6,158 nt of DNA. It comes from Solobacterium sp. (GTDB lineage Bacteria > Bacillota_I > Bacilli_A > Erysipelotrichales > Erysipelotrichaceae). How positions within the stretch are numbered: the stretch's first letter is position 1; each line of letters opens with the position of its first letter. Both the position numbers and the translations under genes were made by a program. Shown here piece by piece: positions 1 through 5,759 of this stretch. The notes beneath the pieces were generated by a model. It did no database searches and was not told the origin of the DNA. It saw nothing but the letters and a program-made list of their open reading frames with translations. Location of the stretch: positions 1-6,158 of the forward strand of contig JAFWCP010000243.1 of NCBI GenBank assembly GCA_017536845.1. The letters run 5' to 3'.

Positions 1-6
1 AGGTGA

Positions 7-63
7 CTGAATGTGCCTGGAAGGCGCATGACGGCCAGGCACCGGACGAAGAATAACATTCAG
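7..63 (+). other. nested inverted repeat, possible structured RNA or 3' end of an upstream transcript
   Basis: CTGAATG at 7-13 pairs perfectly with CATTCAG at 57-63, and the adjoining TGCCTGG at 14-20 pairs perfectly with CCAGGCA at 35-41. The left arm is therefore 14 continuous bases, while the right arm is split by a 15-base bulge (42-56). The apical loop is 21-34. A forward intrinsic terminator starts only 9 bases further on, as expected for the 3' end of a transcript. This could be the last domain of a non-coding RNA or a structured 3' UTR. A coding tail also remains possible: the frame starting at position 3 reads 17 codons to a TAA at 54-56. I did not recognise an RNA family. The 5' part lies outside the window. 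The strand is inferred from the terminator. Confidence 0.35.
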
Positions 64-71
64 CTTCAAAG

Positions 72-103
72 AAACAGCGGCTTTGCATCAGCCGCTGTTT
101 TTT
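72..103 (+). terminator. Rho-independent terminator of the upstream forward-strand transcript
   Basis: AAACAGCGGCT at 72-82 and AGCCGCTGTTT at 90-100 form a perfect 11-bp stem around a 7-base loop. The T-run at 98-103 is part of the right arm and runs just past it. It ends whatever is transcribed rightward into the window and protects the convergent MATE gene from read-through. Confidence 0.85.
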
Positions 104-108
104 GACAG

Positions 109-133
109 AAAAAACGAAGGGCAGGGCCCTTCG
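109..133 (-). terminator. Rho-independent terminator of the MATE transporter gene
   Basis: Read on the reverse strand, CGAAGGGC and GCCCTTCG (126-133 and 115-122) form an 8-bp stem with a 3-base loop. Six T residues follow (the complement of the A-run at 109-114). It begins about 10 bases past the MATE stop codon. With the forward terminator at 72-103 it makes a back-to-back pair between converging transcripts. Confidence 0.85.
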
Positions 134-142
134 CATAAGGTA

Positions 143-1501
143 TCAGATTCTGACTTCGGTCCATTTGCCCTGGCGGAAGCGTCTTGACAGCATGACGAAG
201 CGGGAGATCTGGTCGGACAGGATGCCCAGCCAGATGCCATGGAGGCCAAGGTTGATGACCGCGACCAGCAGCAGCGTCACCAGCGTACGGATCAGGGTGA
301 CGGAGATCAGGGAGGCAAACAGCGTGTACTTGACATCGCCGGCCCCGCGCAGGCAGCCGCCGTAGATGATCTGGGAAATCTGGAACAGGACGATGACAAT
401 GATATAGTTGCAGATGACGACGCCCAGGTTCAATACCTGCGGATCTGAGAAGAACAGTGAGAACAGGGCCCGGCCGAAGAAGAACAGGATGGCCGCCAGC
501 ACAATTGAGATGCCAAGCCCCAGCCGCTGGCAGAAGGAACCGTAGACCTTGGCCTTTTCAGGATCGTTTTCACCCAGGCTGCGGCCGATGAGCGCCACCG
601 CCGCGACCTGCATGCCGTCACCGAACGAAAAGCCCAGGGACAGGAAGTTCATGCCGACCTGGTGCGCCGCAAAGGCATCGGTGCCCAGCCTTGCCGCAAG
701 GACGGCGGTTGCCAGGAAGCCGACACGCATGGCCAGGTTTTCCACAAAGAAGTTGGCTGCCAGGTTCCAGATGCCGCGCATGGTGAGGAAGGATCCCCTG
801 ATCTTTTCTGCCCGCATGAAGGGGATGGAGACAAAGCTGTCAGAGCGGAACAGGGAACGCACGCTCATCACGCAGGCTGCCACGGTGCCAAGCACGGTGG
901 CAACAGCGGCGCCAAACAGCTCCCAGCGGGGGAAGCCGAAGTGGCCGCCGATGAGCAGGTAGTTGAAGATAATATTGACAATTGAGGATGTGATATTGGT
1001 CGTCATGGCAATCCGGGTGTTGCCGGAGCCGCGCTGGGCTGCGTTGATGACCAGGGAGAGGACATTGAAGATCATGCCGCCCTGGATCACCCGGAAGTAC
1101 AGCATCGCCGGATCATGGGTATCCGCGTTGGAGCCGGCCAGCTTCAGGATCGGCGAAGCCCAGATGCAGGTCACCAGGGACAGGATCACACAGGCAATGA
1201 CGGTAAAGATCAGCGCTGTCTTCAGGATGTCGTTGGCATTGTGCTGGTCATTCTGGCCACGCCGGCGGGCGACAAGGGCAGAGACGGCAACGTTGACGGA
1301 AAAAAACAGGGCCAGCGTCATGAATTTGGGCTGGGTCGCCAGGCCGACGGCCGCAACGGCATAGGTGCCAAGAGACGCAACCATCATCGTATCAATCATG
1401 CCGGCAAGGGAGACAAAGAAGCTTTCCAGCACGGCCGGCCAGGCCATGGAAATGGTTTCCTTAAGGAAGGCCTTGCGGTCATATTTTATGGGTTCGGACA
1501 T
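143..1501 (-). CDS. MATE family multidrug/toxin efflux transporter
   Basis: This 452-residue, very hydrophobic protein has the usual MATE length and probably 12 membrane segments arranged as two related halves. The internal repeat is visible. AQRGSGNTR (155-163) in the first half corresponds to LRGAGDVKY (384-392) in the second, the small-residue/Arg motif typical of MATE proteins. ALVARRRGQND (75-85) corresponds to ALIGRSLGEND (303-313). The N-terminal segment carries the WPAVLESFF stretch (21-29), with the usual membrane proline. MATE proteins export cationic drugs, toxins or metabolites across the cytoplasmic membrane using a Na+ or H+ gradient; substrate and coupling ion cannot be read from the sequence. 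The start is supported by AGGAGGA (complement of 1509-1515) 7 bases upstream of ATG. The gene is apparently monocistronic, with its own promoter and terminator, and is transcribed away from the NlpC/P60 gene. Confidence 0.93.
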   Translation of the reverse strand: MSEPIKYDRKAFLKETISMAWPAVLESFFVSLAGMIDTMMVASLGTYAVAAVGLATQPKFMTLALFFSVNVAVSALVARRRGQNDQHNANDILKTALIFTVIACVILSLVTCIWASPILKLAGSNADTHDPAMLYFRVIQGGMIFNVLSLVINAAQRGSGNTRIAMTTNITSSIVNIIFNYLLIGGHFGFPRWELFGAAVATVLGTVAACVMSVRSLFRSDSFVSIPFMRAEKIRGSFLTMRGIWNLAANFFVENLAMRVGFLATAVLAARLGTDAFAAHQVGMNFLSLGFSFGDGMQVAAVALIGRSLGENDPEKAKVYGSFCQRLGLGISIVLAAILFFFGRALFSLFFSDPQVLNLGVVICNYIIVIVLFQISQIIYGGCLRGAGDVKYTLFASLISVTLIRTLVTLLLVAVINLGLHGIWLGILSDQISRFVMLSRRFRQGKWTEVRI

Positions 1502-1528
1502 ACAGATTTCCTCCTGATCTTTACCAAC

Positions 1529-1557
1529 ATTATAGTCTGCAAGGACTGATTTGTCAC
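1529..1557 (-). promoter_or_regulatory. sigma-A-type promoter of the MATE gene
   Basis: On the reverse strand a -35 GTGACA (complement of 1552-1557, 5 of 6 matches to TTGACA) and a perfect -10 TATAAT (complement of 1529-1534) are separated by 17 bases. Transcription should start near 1522, giving a 5' leader of about 20 bases that contains the AGGAGGA ribosome binding site. Confidence 0.75.
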
Positions 1558-1569
1558 AGTTTAGCAGTT

Positions 1570-1607
1570 CAATGAAAAAACATTGCGGATTTGAGATCCG
1601 TTTTCAT
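1570..1607. repeat. overlapping inverted repeats in the divergent intergenic region
   Basis: Several dyads overlap just upstream of the MATE -35. CAATG at 1570-1574 pairs with CATTG at 1581-1585. CGGAT at 1586-1590 pairs with ATCCG at 1596-1600. ATGAAAA at 1572-1578 pairs with TTTTCAT at 1601-1607, enclosing the CGGAT hairpin. They could be operator sequence for either divergent gene. The DNA is AT-rich, so part of the symmetry may be chance. The rest of the region up to the forward promoter (1608-1666) shows only a short TTGC/GCAA dyad (1613-1616 and 1625-1628). Confidence 0.3.
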
Positions 1608-1666
1608 AAAAATTGCTTATAGTTGCAAATTGGTGGCTTTTTTCCATGTTTCCAAAATACAAAATA

Positions 1667-1675
1667 TGGTATAAA
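1667..1675 (+). promoter_or_regulatory. extended -10 promoter upstream of the NlpC/P60 gene
   Basis: TGGTATAAA fits the extended -10 form TGnTATAAT with one mismatch, and the preceding TA makes it a TRTG element as seen in low-GC Gram-positive promoters. No good -35 lies 16-18 bases upstream; TTTCCA at 1649-1654 is too close (15 bases). Transcription would start near 1682, which leaves a leader of roughly 140 bases before the hydrolase start, containing a 17-codon ORF and two dyads. Confidence 0.55.
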
Positions 1676-1703
1676 GAGCCTGGAACCAAAAGGAGGTCGC
1701 CCG

Positions 1704-1757
1704 ATGCGGAAACTGATCTTGTATGTTTCAGCGGCCATGGTGAATAAGGGGTTATAG
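1704..1757 (+). CDS. putative 17-residue leader ORF before the NlpC/P60 gene
   Basis: AAAAGGAGGT at 1688-1697 is a near-perfect Shine-Dalgarno site 6 bases before ATG. The ORF reads MRKLILYVSAAMVNKGL and stops at TAG 1755-1757. The first residues look like the beginning of a signal peptide (basic, then hydrophobic). The DNA after the ATG shares ACTGATC with the start of the real secreted gene 119 bases downstream. It may be a translated leader peptide, or the decayed start of an earlier or duplicated secreted gene. No function is recognised. The support is the ribosome binding site and its place between promoter and main gene; length and composition prove nothing. Confidence 0.35.
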   Translation: MRKLILYVSAAMVNKGL

Positions 1758-1795
1758 CCATGGTACCGCCCTGATGCCCGACTGCAGTAATCAGG
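1735..1795 (+). promoter_or_regulatory. two dyads in the NlpC/P60 mRNA leader
   Basis: The first dyad pairs CCATGG at 1735-1740 with CCATGG at 1758-1763, with an inner ATAA/TTAT stem (1744-1747 and 1752-1755) around a GGGG loop. It overlaps the end of the 17-codon ORF. The second pairs CCTGAT at 1770-1775 with ATCAGG at 1790-1795, enclosing the palindrome ACTGCAGT. Neither is followed by a T-run, so they are not intrinsic terminators. They could influence translation or RNA stability, and no known riboswitch was recognised. Confidence 0.3.
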
Positions 1796-1822
1796 ATGAA
1801 ACTGAAACATAAGGAGGATAGA

Positions 1823-2830
1823 ATGAGCAGACTGATCAATGTTTTTTTGATACTCACACTTGTTTTCACAAAAGCAGCCGCCGCAGCACCGTATGAATGG
1901 AAGACCGGCAAGGACGGAAACTTCTACTGGTATGAGGAAGGCAAAAAGCAGGGAGCGATCGGCGATCCCCAGAATCTGCGGGATGAGGAAACCGGCATTG
2001 AGAGGGGACGGGAAATCTATGACCCGGATTCCGATGCCTGGTACTGGCTGGACGCGCAGTTCAAAGGCGCCAGGGCAGCAGGCAAGGAAGTCTGGATGCC
2101 TTATATCTATCAGAGTGATTATGCCCTTGGCATCAACCAGGATGGGAAATGGGTGCGTTATGATGAAGACGGGCAGATGGTCAAGGGCTGGTACAGGGAT
2201 GCCGACGGCAATAAGTACTACTATGACCTCACCACCGGTGCCATGTACAAGGGCGAAAAGGAAGTGGATGGTGTGACGTACTTCTTTGATACCGTCAACG
2301 GCGTCTGTCTGGCAAAGGTGACCAGGGCGGTCAGAACTGCCCGCAAGACGATTGCGGCCGAGGCAAAGGCAATTGCTCTGGATGACAGCCATGGCTATAC
2401 GATGGAACCGGGCAAGAACAGAGGGCCGGTGGACTTTGACTGTTCCGGGCTTGTGCACTGGTGCATTGACGAGGCGGGCATCGAACACAGATGGTACGGC
2501 GGAACGGCTGACGAAAAGGAATGCCTGACCAGATACGGCTTTGTCTGGATGGAAGATTTCAGCCAGCTCAAGGTAGGTGACATCCTTCTGAAGAAAGGCC
2601 ACACGGCGATTTACTGCGGTGACGGGTATGTGGCGGAAGCACTGCACAACGAATGGTATGGGTATGAACCGGTGGGCTGTGAAGTCGACGAGGATGAGGA
2701 CTGTTACCATGACTGGTACATGTATGGCGAACCGGGCGACCAGACCGGCACGGAAATCGTATACCACAAGCGTTCGCAGGGGAATATGGAAAGCAATTTC
2801 TGGGGTTTCCTGCGCTATATCGGTAATTGA
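1823..2830 (+). CDS. secreted NlpC/P60 peptidoglycan hydrolase with cell-wall-binding repeats
   Basis: The chosen start gives a 335-residue protein and follows AAGGAGG (1811-1817) by 5 bases. It exposes a normal signal peptide (MSRLINVFLILTLVFT, then KAAAAA, cleavage near residue 21). An in-frame ATG at 1796 has no ribosome binding site and would add a charged MKLKHKEDR extension. Residues about 25-110 form a Trp/Tyr-rich module (RGREIYDP at 61-68, WYWLD at 73-77, KEVWMPYIYQ at 88-97) that I recall from other Gram-positive wall proteins. Residues about 108-160 are choline-binding-type repeats (VKGWYRDADGNKYYYD, then DGVTYFFD). The C-terminal NlpC/P60 fold has DCSG with catalytic Cys207, GHTAIY with His260, and His275 as a possible third residue. 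Such enzymes usually cleave gamma-D-Glu-diamino acid bonds in stem peptides outside the membrane. The mature chain has seven Cys, unusually many for a secreted Bacillota protein. It is monocistronic, between its own promoter and terminator. Confidence 0.9.
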   Translation: MSRLINVFLILTLVFTKAAAAAPYEWKTGKDGNFYWYEEGKKQGAIGDPQNLRDEETGIERGREIYDPDSDAWYWLDAQFKGARAAGKEVWMPYIYQSDYALGINQDGKWVRYDEDGQMVKGWYRDADGNKYYYDLTTGAMYKGEKEVDGVTYFFDTVNGVCLAKVTRAVRTARKTIAAEAKAIALDDSHGYTMEPGKNRGPVDFDCSGLVHWCIDEAGIEHRWYGGTADEKECLTRYGFVWMEDFSQLKVGDILLKKGHTAIYCGDGYVAEALHNEWYGYEPVGCEVDEDEDCYHDWYMYGEPGDQTGTEIVYHKRSQGNMESNFWGFLRYIGN

Positions 2831-2842
2831 TAAGATCATCAG

Positions 2843-2874
2843 AAGAGAGGTATCATAATAAGCCTCTCTTTTTT
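2843..2874 (+). terminator. Rho-independent terminator of the NlpC/P60 gene
   Basis: AAGAGAGG at 2843-2850 pairs with CCTCTCTT at 2863-2870 across a 12-base loop and is followed by a T-run to 2874. It starts 12 bases after the stop codon. It shows that the aminopeptidase genes downstream form a separate transcription unit. Confidence 0.85.
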
Positions 2875-2942
2875 CTTTTGCCGCAATGGGTATCTTTTAA
2901 AAAAGGAAAACGGGCAGACTTATCTTTCTCGGGCATGTCTTG

Positions 2943-2951
2943 TGGTAAACT
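2943..2951 (+). promoter_or_regulatory. possible extended -10 promoter of the aminopeptidase operon
   Basis: TGGTAAACT at 2943-2951, preceded by TG, fits the TRTGnTATAAT form with two mismatches in the hexamer (TAAACT at 2946-2951). There is no recognisable -35 17 bases upstream. A start near 2958 would leave a leader of about 16 bases with the AAAGGA ribosome binding site at 2961-2966. The remaining bases from 2875 to 2942 show no other clear signal. Confidence 0.35.
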
Positions 2952-2973
2952 GTTTGCCGGAAAGGAAAAATCA

Positions 2974-4203
2974 ATGAATAAATTATATGAGAAACTTGCG
3001 GACCTGGTCATCAAGCGCGGCGTGAATGTCCAGGAAGGCCAGCTGCTGGTCATCCGCGCGGCAGTCCGTGACTGTGAATTTGTCCGGCTGCTGGCTGAAA
3101 AGGCATATCAGAGAGGCGCCTGCGAAGTACAGGTCGACTGGCGCGATGAAACCCTGACAAAACTGGGTTACAAATACCGCACAAAAGAGAATCTTTCCGT
3201 TGTGGAAGACTGGGTCCATGACCGTGAACAGAACCGGCATGACCAGAAATGCTGCTATCTGAACGTCGTTTCGGATGCCCCGGGCATTCTGAAGGACGTG
3301 GATGGTGAGAAGATCGCGGCAGCCAGCCGTGCCTTCCGCGTGAAGATGGCTGACCTGAACGCCTATACGATGAACAACATCGGCCAGTGGTGTGTCTGCG
3401 GCCTGCCGTCAGCGGCCTGGGCAAAGGAAGTTTTCCCGGATCTCAGTGAAGAGGAAGCTTACGCGAAACTGGAAAAGGCGATCTTCATGGTCTCCCGGGT
3501 AAGTGAAGACAACGATCCGGAAGCAGACTGGGAAAAGCATGATGCCGAACTGATCGGCCATGCGCAGAAGATGACCGCGTACAATTTTGAAAAGATCCAT
3601 TTTACAAGCGAGCTGGGCACCGACATCACCGTCGGCCTGGTTGACAGCAACGTCTGGATCGGCGGCGGCACAACCACCCCGGCCGGCGTCTATTTCGATC
3701 CGAACATTCCCACCGAGGAATGCTTCTCCATGCCTCATCGTGACCGGGTGGACGGCATTGTCCATGCATCCCGCCCCCTGAATTACCAGGGCCGGCTGAT
3801 CGAGAATTTCTGGTTCCGTTTTGAAAACGGCAAGGTTGTCGACTACGGCGCTGAGAAGGGTGCGGAAATGCTGAAGGAACTGCTGGACACCGATGAAGGC
3901 GCCATGCATCTGGGCGAGGTGGCCCTTGTGCCTTACAACTCACCGGTCTCGCTCAGCGGCATCCTCTTCCTGAACACCCTGTATGATGAAAACGCAGCCT
4001 GCCATCTGGCCTTAGGCCGCTGCTATCCGGAAAATGTTGTCGGCGGCGTTGACATGAGCAAGGAAGAACTGCACGCGCTTGGCGCCAATGATTCGCTGGA
4101 ACATGTCGACTTCATGTTCGGCACAAAAGAACTGTGCGCTGATGGCATCCGCAAAGACGGTACGGTTGTGCCGGTTTTCCGCCATGGAGGGTTTGTCTTA
4201 TGA
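2974..4203 (+). CDS. aminopeptidase, peptidase family M29 (AmpS/AmpT/PepS type)
   Basis: This 409-residue protein has the length usual for family M29, cytoplasmic enzymes that use a two-metal site to remove N-terminal amino acids from peptides with broad specificity. The metal ligands expected for the family can be placed: Glu249 in NIPTEE (244-249), Glu315 in LGEVALVP (313-320), His344 in AACHLALG (341-348), and His377 with Asp379 in LEHVDFMFG (375-383). Tyr351 in RCYPENV is the candidate catalytic Tyr. The start at 2974 follows AAAGGA by 7 bases. The reading frame is open back to an ATG at 2827, but that stretch overlaps the NlpC/P60 stop and its terminator and lacks the family sequence. 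No signal peptide is present. The stop overlaps the next start as ATGA, so it is the first gene of a two-gene operon. Family assignment is firm; substrate preference is not visible. Confidence 0.93.
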   Translation: MNKLYEKLADLVIKRGVNVQEGQLLVIRAAVRDCEFVRLLAEKAYQRGACEVQVDWRDETLTKLGYKYRTKENLSVVEDWVHDREQNRHDQKCCYLNVVSDAPGILKDVDGEKIAAASRAFRVKMADLNAYTMNNIGQWCVCGLPSAAWAKEVFPDLSEEEAYAKLEKAIFMVSRVSEDNDPEADWEKHDAELIGHAQKMTAYNFEKIHFTSELGTDITVGLVDSNVWIGGGTTTPAGVYFDPNIPTEECFSMPHRDRVDGIVHASRPLNYQGRLIENFWFRFENGKVVDYGAEKGAEMLKELLDTDEGAMHLGEVALVPYNSPVSLSGILFLNTLYDENAACHLALGRCYPENVVGGVDMSKEELHALGANDSLEHVDFMFGTKELCADGIRKDGTVVPVFRHGGFVL

Positions 4204-5501
4204 ACCGTTCCCTGGCGGACATGCTTGACCGATGCCCCAGCGCCTTTCAGGCAGCGCAGTACGTCCGGGCAAGGCTGAAGGAAGCAGGCTTTACGGAACT
4301 GAAGGAAAGCGATTCCTGGCAGCTTGAACACGGCGAACGTTATTTCATGGTCCGTAATGAATCGGCAGTCATGGCCTTTATGATCCCGGAGGGGGATTTC
4401 CATGGCTATATGATCTCCGGTGCCCACATTGATTCGCCGGCCTGGAAGATCAAGGAAAATCCGGAAATGGTCGCCAACGGCTATGTCCGGCTGAATGTGG
4501 AAGGCTACGGCGGCATGTTGATGAACCCATGGTTCGACAGGCCGCTTGGCATCTGCGGCCGGCTGATCGTTATGCGTGACGGGAAGTTTGAAACCATCCC
4601 CGTCCATATCGACAAGGACCTGGCGGTCATCCCTTCCCTGGCCATCCACATGAACCGGGGCGTGAACAAGGGCGTGGAGATCAACCCCCAGGCAGACATG
4701 CTGCCGGTATGGTCGGATGATTCCGGCAAAGGCACGTTCATGAAGACGATTGCCGGCTTATGCGGGGTGAAGGAAGAAGAAATCCTGGGCCATGACCTGT
4801 ATCTGTATGTCCGGGAAAAGGCAAGGATCTGGGGCAAGGATGATGAGTATATCTCCGGCCCGCACCTGGATGACCTGCAGTGTTCGTTTGGAACGCTGGA
4901 AGGCTTCCTTGCCGCAAAGCCGGAAAAGGCCGTGGCCGTCTGCGGCCTGTTCGACAATGAAGAAGTCGGTTCTTTGTCGAAGCAGGGTGCCCGCTCAACC
5001 ATTCTTTCCGACCTGCTGGCCAGGATCAGCGCCTGCTTTGGCAAGGACGGCACGCTGATTGCGAATTCGTTCATGATTTCCGCTGACAACTCGCATGCGC
5101 TCCATCCCAACCATCCCGAAAAGGCAGACCCAATCAACCGTCCGAAGATGAACGGCGGCATTGTCCTGAAGTATGCTTCCAACACCAAGTATGCAACGGA
5201 CGGCGTTTCGGCGGCGGTGTTCCGCCACATCTGCGCGAAGGCAGGCGTGCCGGTGCAGGTTTTCACCAACCGCTCCGATTCGGCCGGCGGCAGTACGCTG
5301 GGCAACCTTTGCAATGAGCATGTTTCCCTGAACATGGCGGATATCGGCCTGGCCCAGCTGGCCATGCACTCATGCTATGAGACCGCCGGCACAAGGGATA
5401 CGGAGTACCTGGTCAAAGCCATGAAGCTGTTCTTCAGCAGTTCTTTAACCGACCTGGGCCAGGGACGCTATGCCATTGAGCTTCCTGAAGAGGCAATGTA
5501 A
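4200..5501 (+). CDS. apeB: M18 family aminopeptidase (aspartyl-aminopeptidase type, ApeB-like)
   Basis: This 433-residue protein matches the length and motif order of the bacterial M18 group called ApeB. Expected di-metal ligands are His76 in SGAHIDSP (73-80), Asp224 in PHLDDL (221-226), Glu255 in DNEEVGS (252-258), Asp296 in SADNSHALHPNHPEK (294-308) and His390 in AMHSCYE (388-394). Glu254 is the expected general base. SAGGSTLG (361-368) is another family motif. M18 enzymes are cytoplasmic oligomers, and characterised members prefer N-terminal Asp or Glu. A specificity for acidic residues here is inferred from the family. The start shares bases with the M29 stop (ATGA), behind GGAGGG at 4186-4191 with an 8-base spacer inside the upstream gene, which suggests coupled translation in a fixed ratio. 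No convincing terminator follows, so transcripts may read on toward gdhA. The gene symbol is by resemblance. Confidence 0.93.
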   Translation: MNRSLADMLDRCPSAFQAAQYVRARLKEAGFTELKESDSWQLEHGERYFMVRNESAVMAFMIPEGDFHGYMISGAHIDSPAWKIKENPEMVANGYVRLNVEGYGGMLMNPWFDRPLGICGRLIVMRDGKFETIPVHIDKDLAVIPSLAIHMNRGVNKGVEINPQADMLPVWSDDSGKGTFMKTIAGLCGVKEEEILGHDLYLYVREKARIWGKDDEYISGPHLDDLQCSFGTLEGFLAAKPEKAVAVCGLFDNEEVGSLSKQGARSTILSDLLARISACFGKDGTLIANSFMISADNSHALHPNHPEKADPINRPKMNGGIVLKYASNTKYATDGVSAAVFRHICAKAGVPVQVFTNRSDSAGGSTLGNLCNEHVSLNMADIGLAQLAMHSCYETAGTRDTEYLVKAMKLFFSSSLTDLGQGRYAIELPEEAM

Positions 5502-5507
5502 ATTTTC

Positions 5508-5565
5508 TGAAAACAAATTCAAAACATGAAAATGTAAATGTTTTCAATCAAAGAAAGTGTTTTCA
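5508..5565. promoter_or_regulatory. symmetrical four-half-site operator upstream of gdhA
   Basis: Four copies of one heptamer lie in mirror order: TGAAAAC 5508-5514, TGAAAAT 5527-5533, GTTTTCA 5540-5546 and GTTTTCA 5559-5565. Each pair is spaced 19 bases start to start, and all four share a centre at 5536.5. The outer arms match at 11 of 13 positions (5508-5520 against 5553-5565). The last half-site coincides with the predicted -35, so a bound protein would probably repress. The half-site resembles those of LacI-family regulators, but the usual contiguous TGAAAACGTTTTCA form is absent. The DNA is AT-rich and the regulator is unknown. Confidence 0.45.
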
Positions 5566-5588
5566 ACCGATTCTCTTTCATGTAAAAT
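5560..5588 (+). promoter_or_regulatory. sigma-A-type promoter of the gdhA transcript
   Basis: TTTTCA at 5560-5565 (4 of 6 matches to TTGACA) and TAAAAT at 5583-5588 (5 of 6 matches to TATAAT) are separated by 17 bases. Transcription from near 5595 would give a leader of about 200 bases before gdhA, holding the 48-codon ORF and two hairpins. The -35 lies inside the rightmost half-site of the symmetrical repeat. Confidence 0.55.
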
Positions 5589-5612
5589 AGTCCCGTTCAT
5601 AGGAGGTAAGGA

Positions 5613-5759
5613 ATGCAAAGGAGTATTCGCGATATCGGCTGGAAGCTGTCATATTTTTGCCTCGCTATGAATGGCAGGGTCATGATGACCGCCGGTGTGA
5701 AGGCTTATCCGGGTGATGTCGCCAACCAGTTTTTCAGCGGCATCGGAAAAGCCGCGTGA
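5613..5759 (+). CDS. putative 48-residue ORF in the gdhA leader
   Basis: AGGAGGT at 5601-5607 stands 5 bases before ATG 5613-5615, as good a ribosome binding site as those of the long genes here. The ORF begins MQRSIRDIGWKLSYFC and ends GIGKAA, with a TGA at 5757-5759 that sits in the descending arm of a hairpin. About 30 of 47 sense codons after the ATG end in G or C, compatible with coding DNA but not proof. There is no Glu and only two Gln, so a classical attenuator run for glutamate or glutamine is absent. It ends 36 bases before gdhA. It could be a small protein, a leader peptide whose translation affects folding of the leader, or chance within a structured RNA. No family recognised. Confidence 0.4.
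   Translation: MQRSIRDIGWKLSYFCLAMNGRVMMTAGVKAYPGDVANQFFSGIGKAA
5673..5693 (+). promoter_or_regulatory. strong hairpin or dyad in the gdhA leader
   Basis: GGTCAT at 5678-5683 and ATGACC at 5685-5690 are perfect inverted repeats around one base. GGC 5673-5675 and GCC 5691-5693 extend the stem after a 2-base bulge. As RNA the innermost bases would open to form the loop. As DNA the near-palindrome could also be a protein-binding site. It lies within the 48-codon ORF and is not followed by a T-run. Confidence 0.4.

Noticed and set aside
3..56. Frame open from the window edge to TAA at 54-56, possibly the tail of an upstream protein
   Set aside because: Only 17 codons are visible, no family can be recognised, and the same bases form a perfect nested inverted repeat that explains them as well. 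It is kept as an alternative in the 7-63 entry.
1796..1822. Upstream start for the NlpC/P60 gene (MKLKHKEDR extension)
   Set aside because: There is no ribosome binding site ahead of 1796, while AAGGAGG lies 5 bases before ATG 1823 and that start yields a normal signal peptide.
1604..2839. 411-codon reverse-strand ORF antisense to the NlpC/P60 gene
   Set aside because: It mirrors a gene with signal peptide, wall-binding repeats and catalytic motifs. The translation has no recognisable domain, so it is a shadow of GC-rich codon use.
2827..2973. N-terminal extension of the M29 aminopeptidase to the upstream ATG at 2827, or an intermediate ATG at 2935
   Set aside because: The extension overlaps the previous stop codon and contains an intrinsic terminator. 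Neither ATG has a ribosome binding site, whereas ATG 2974 has AAAGGA and gives the family's usual length.
4505..5365. 286-codon reverse-strand ORF antisense to the M18 gene
   Set aside because: It lies wholly opposite conserved M18 motifs and shows no family sequence of its own.
5503..5546. AT-rich dyads after the M18 stop as an intrinsic terminator
   Set aside because: The stems are short A/T pairs with weak stability and no T-run after them. The symmetry fits an operator better.
5711..5734. Hairpin plus TTTTT at 5730-5734 as a transcription attenuator in the gdhA leader
   Set aside because: The only stem nearby (GGTG/CGCC) is 4 bp with a wobble pair and ends 8 bases before the T-run, too weak and too far.
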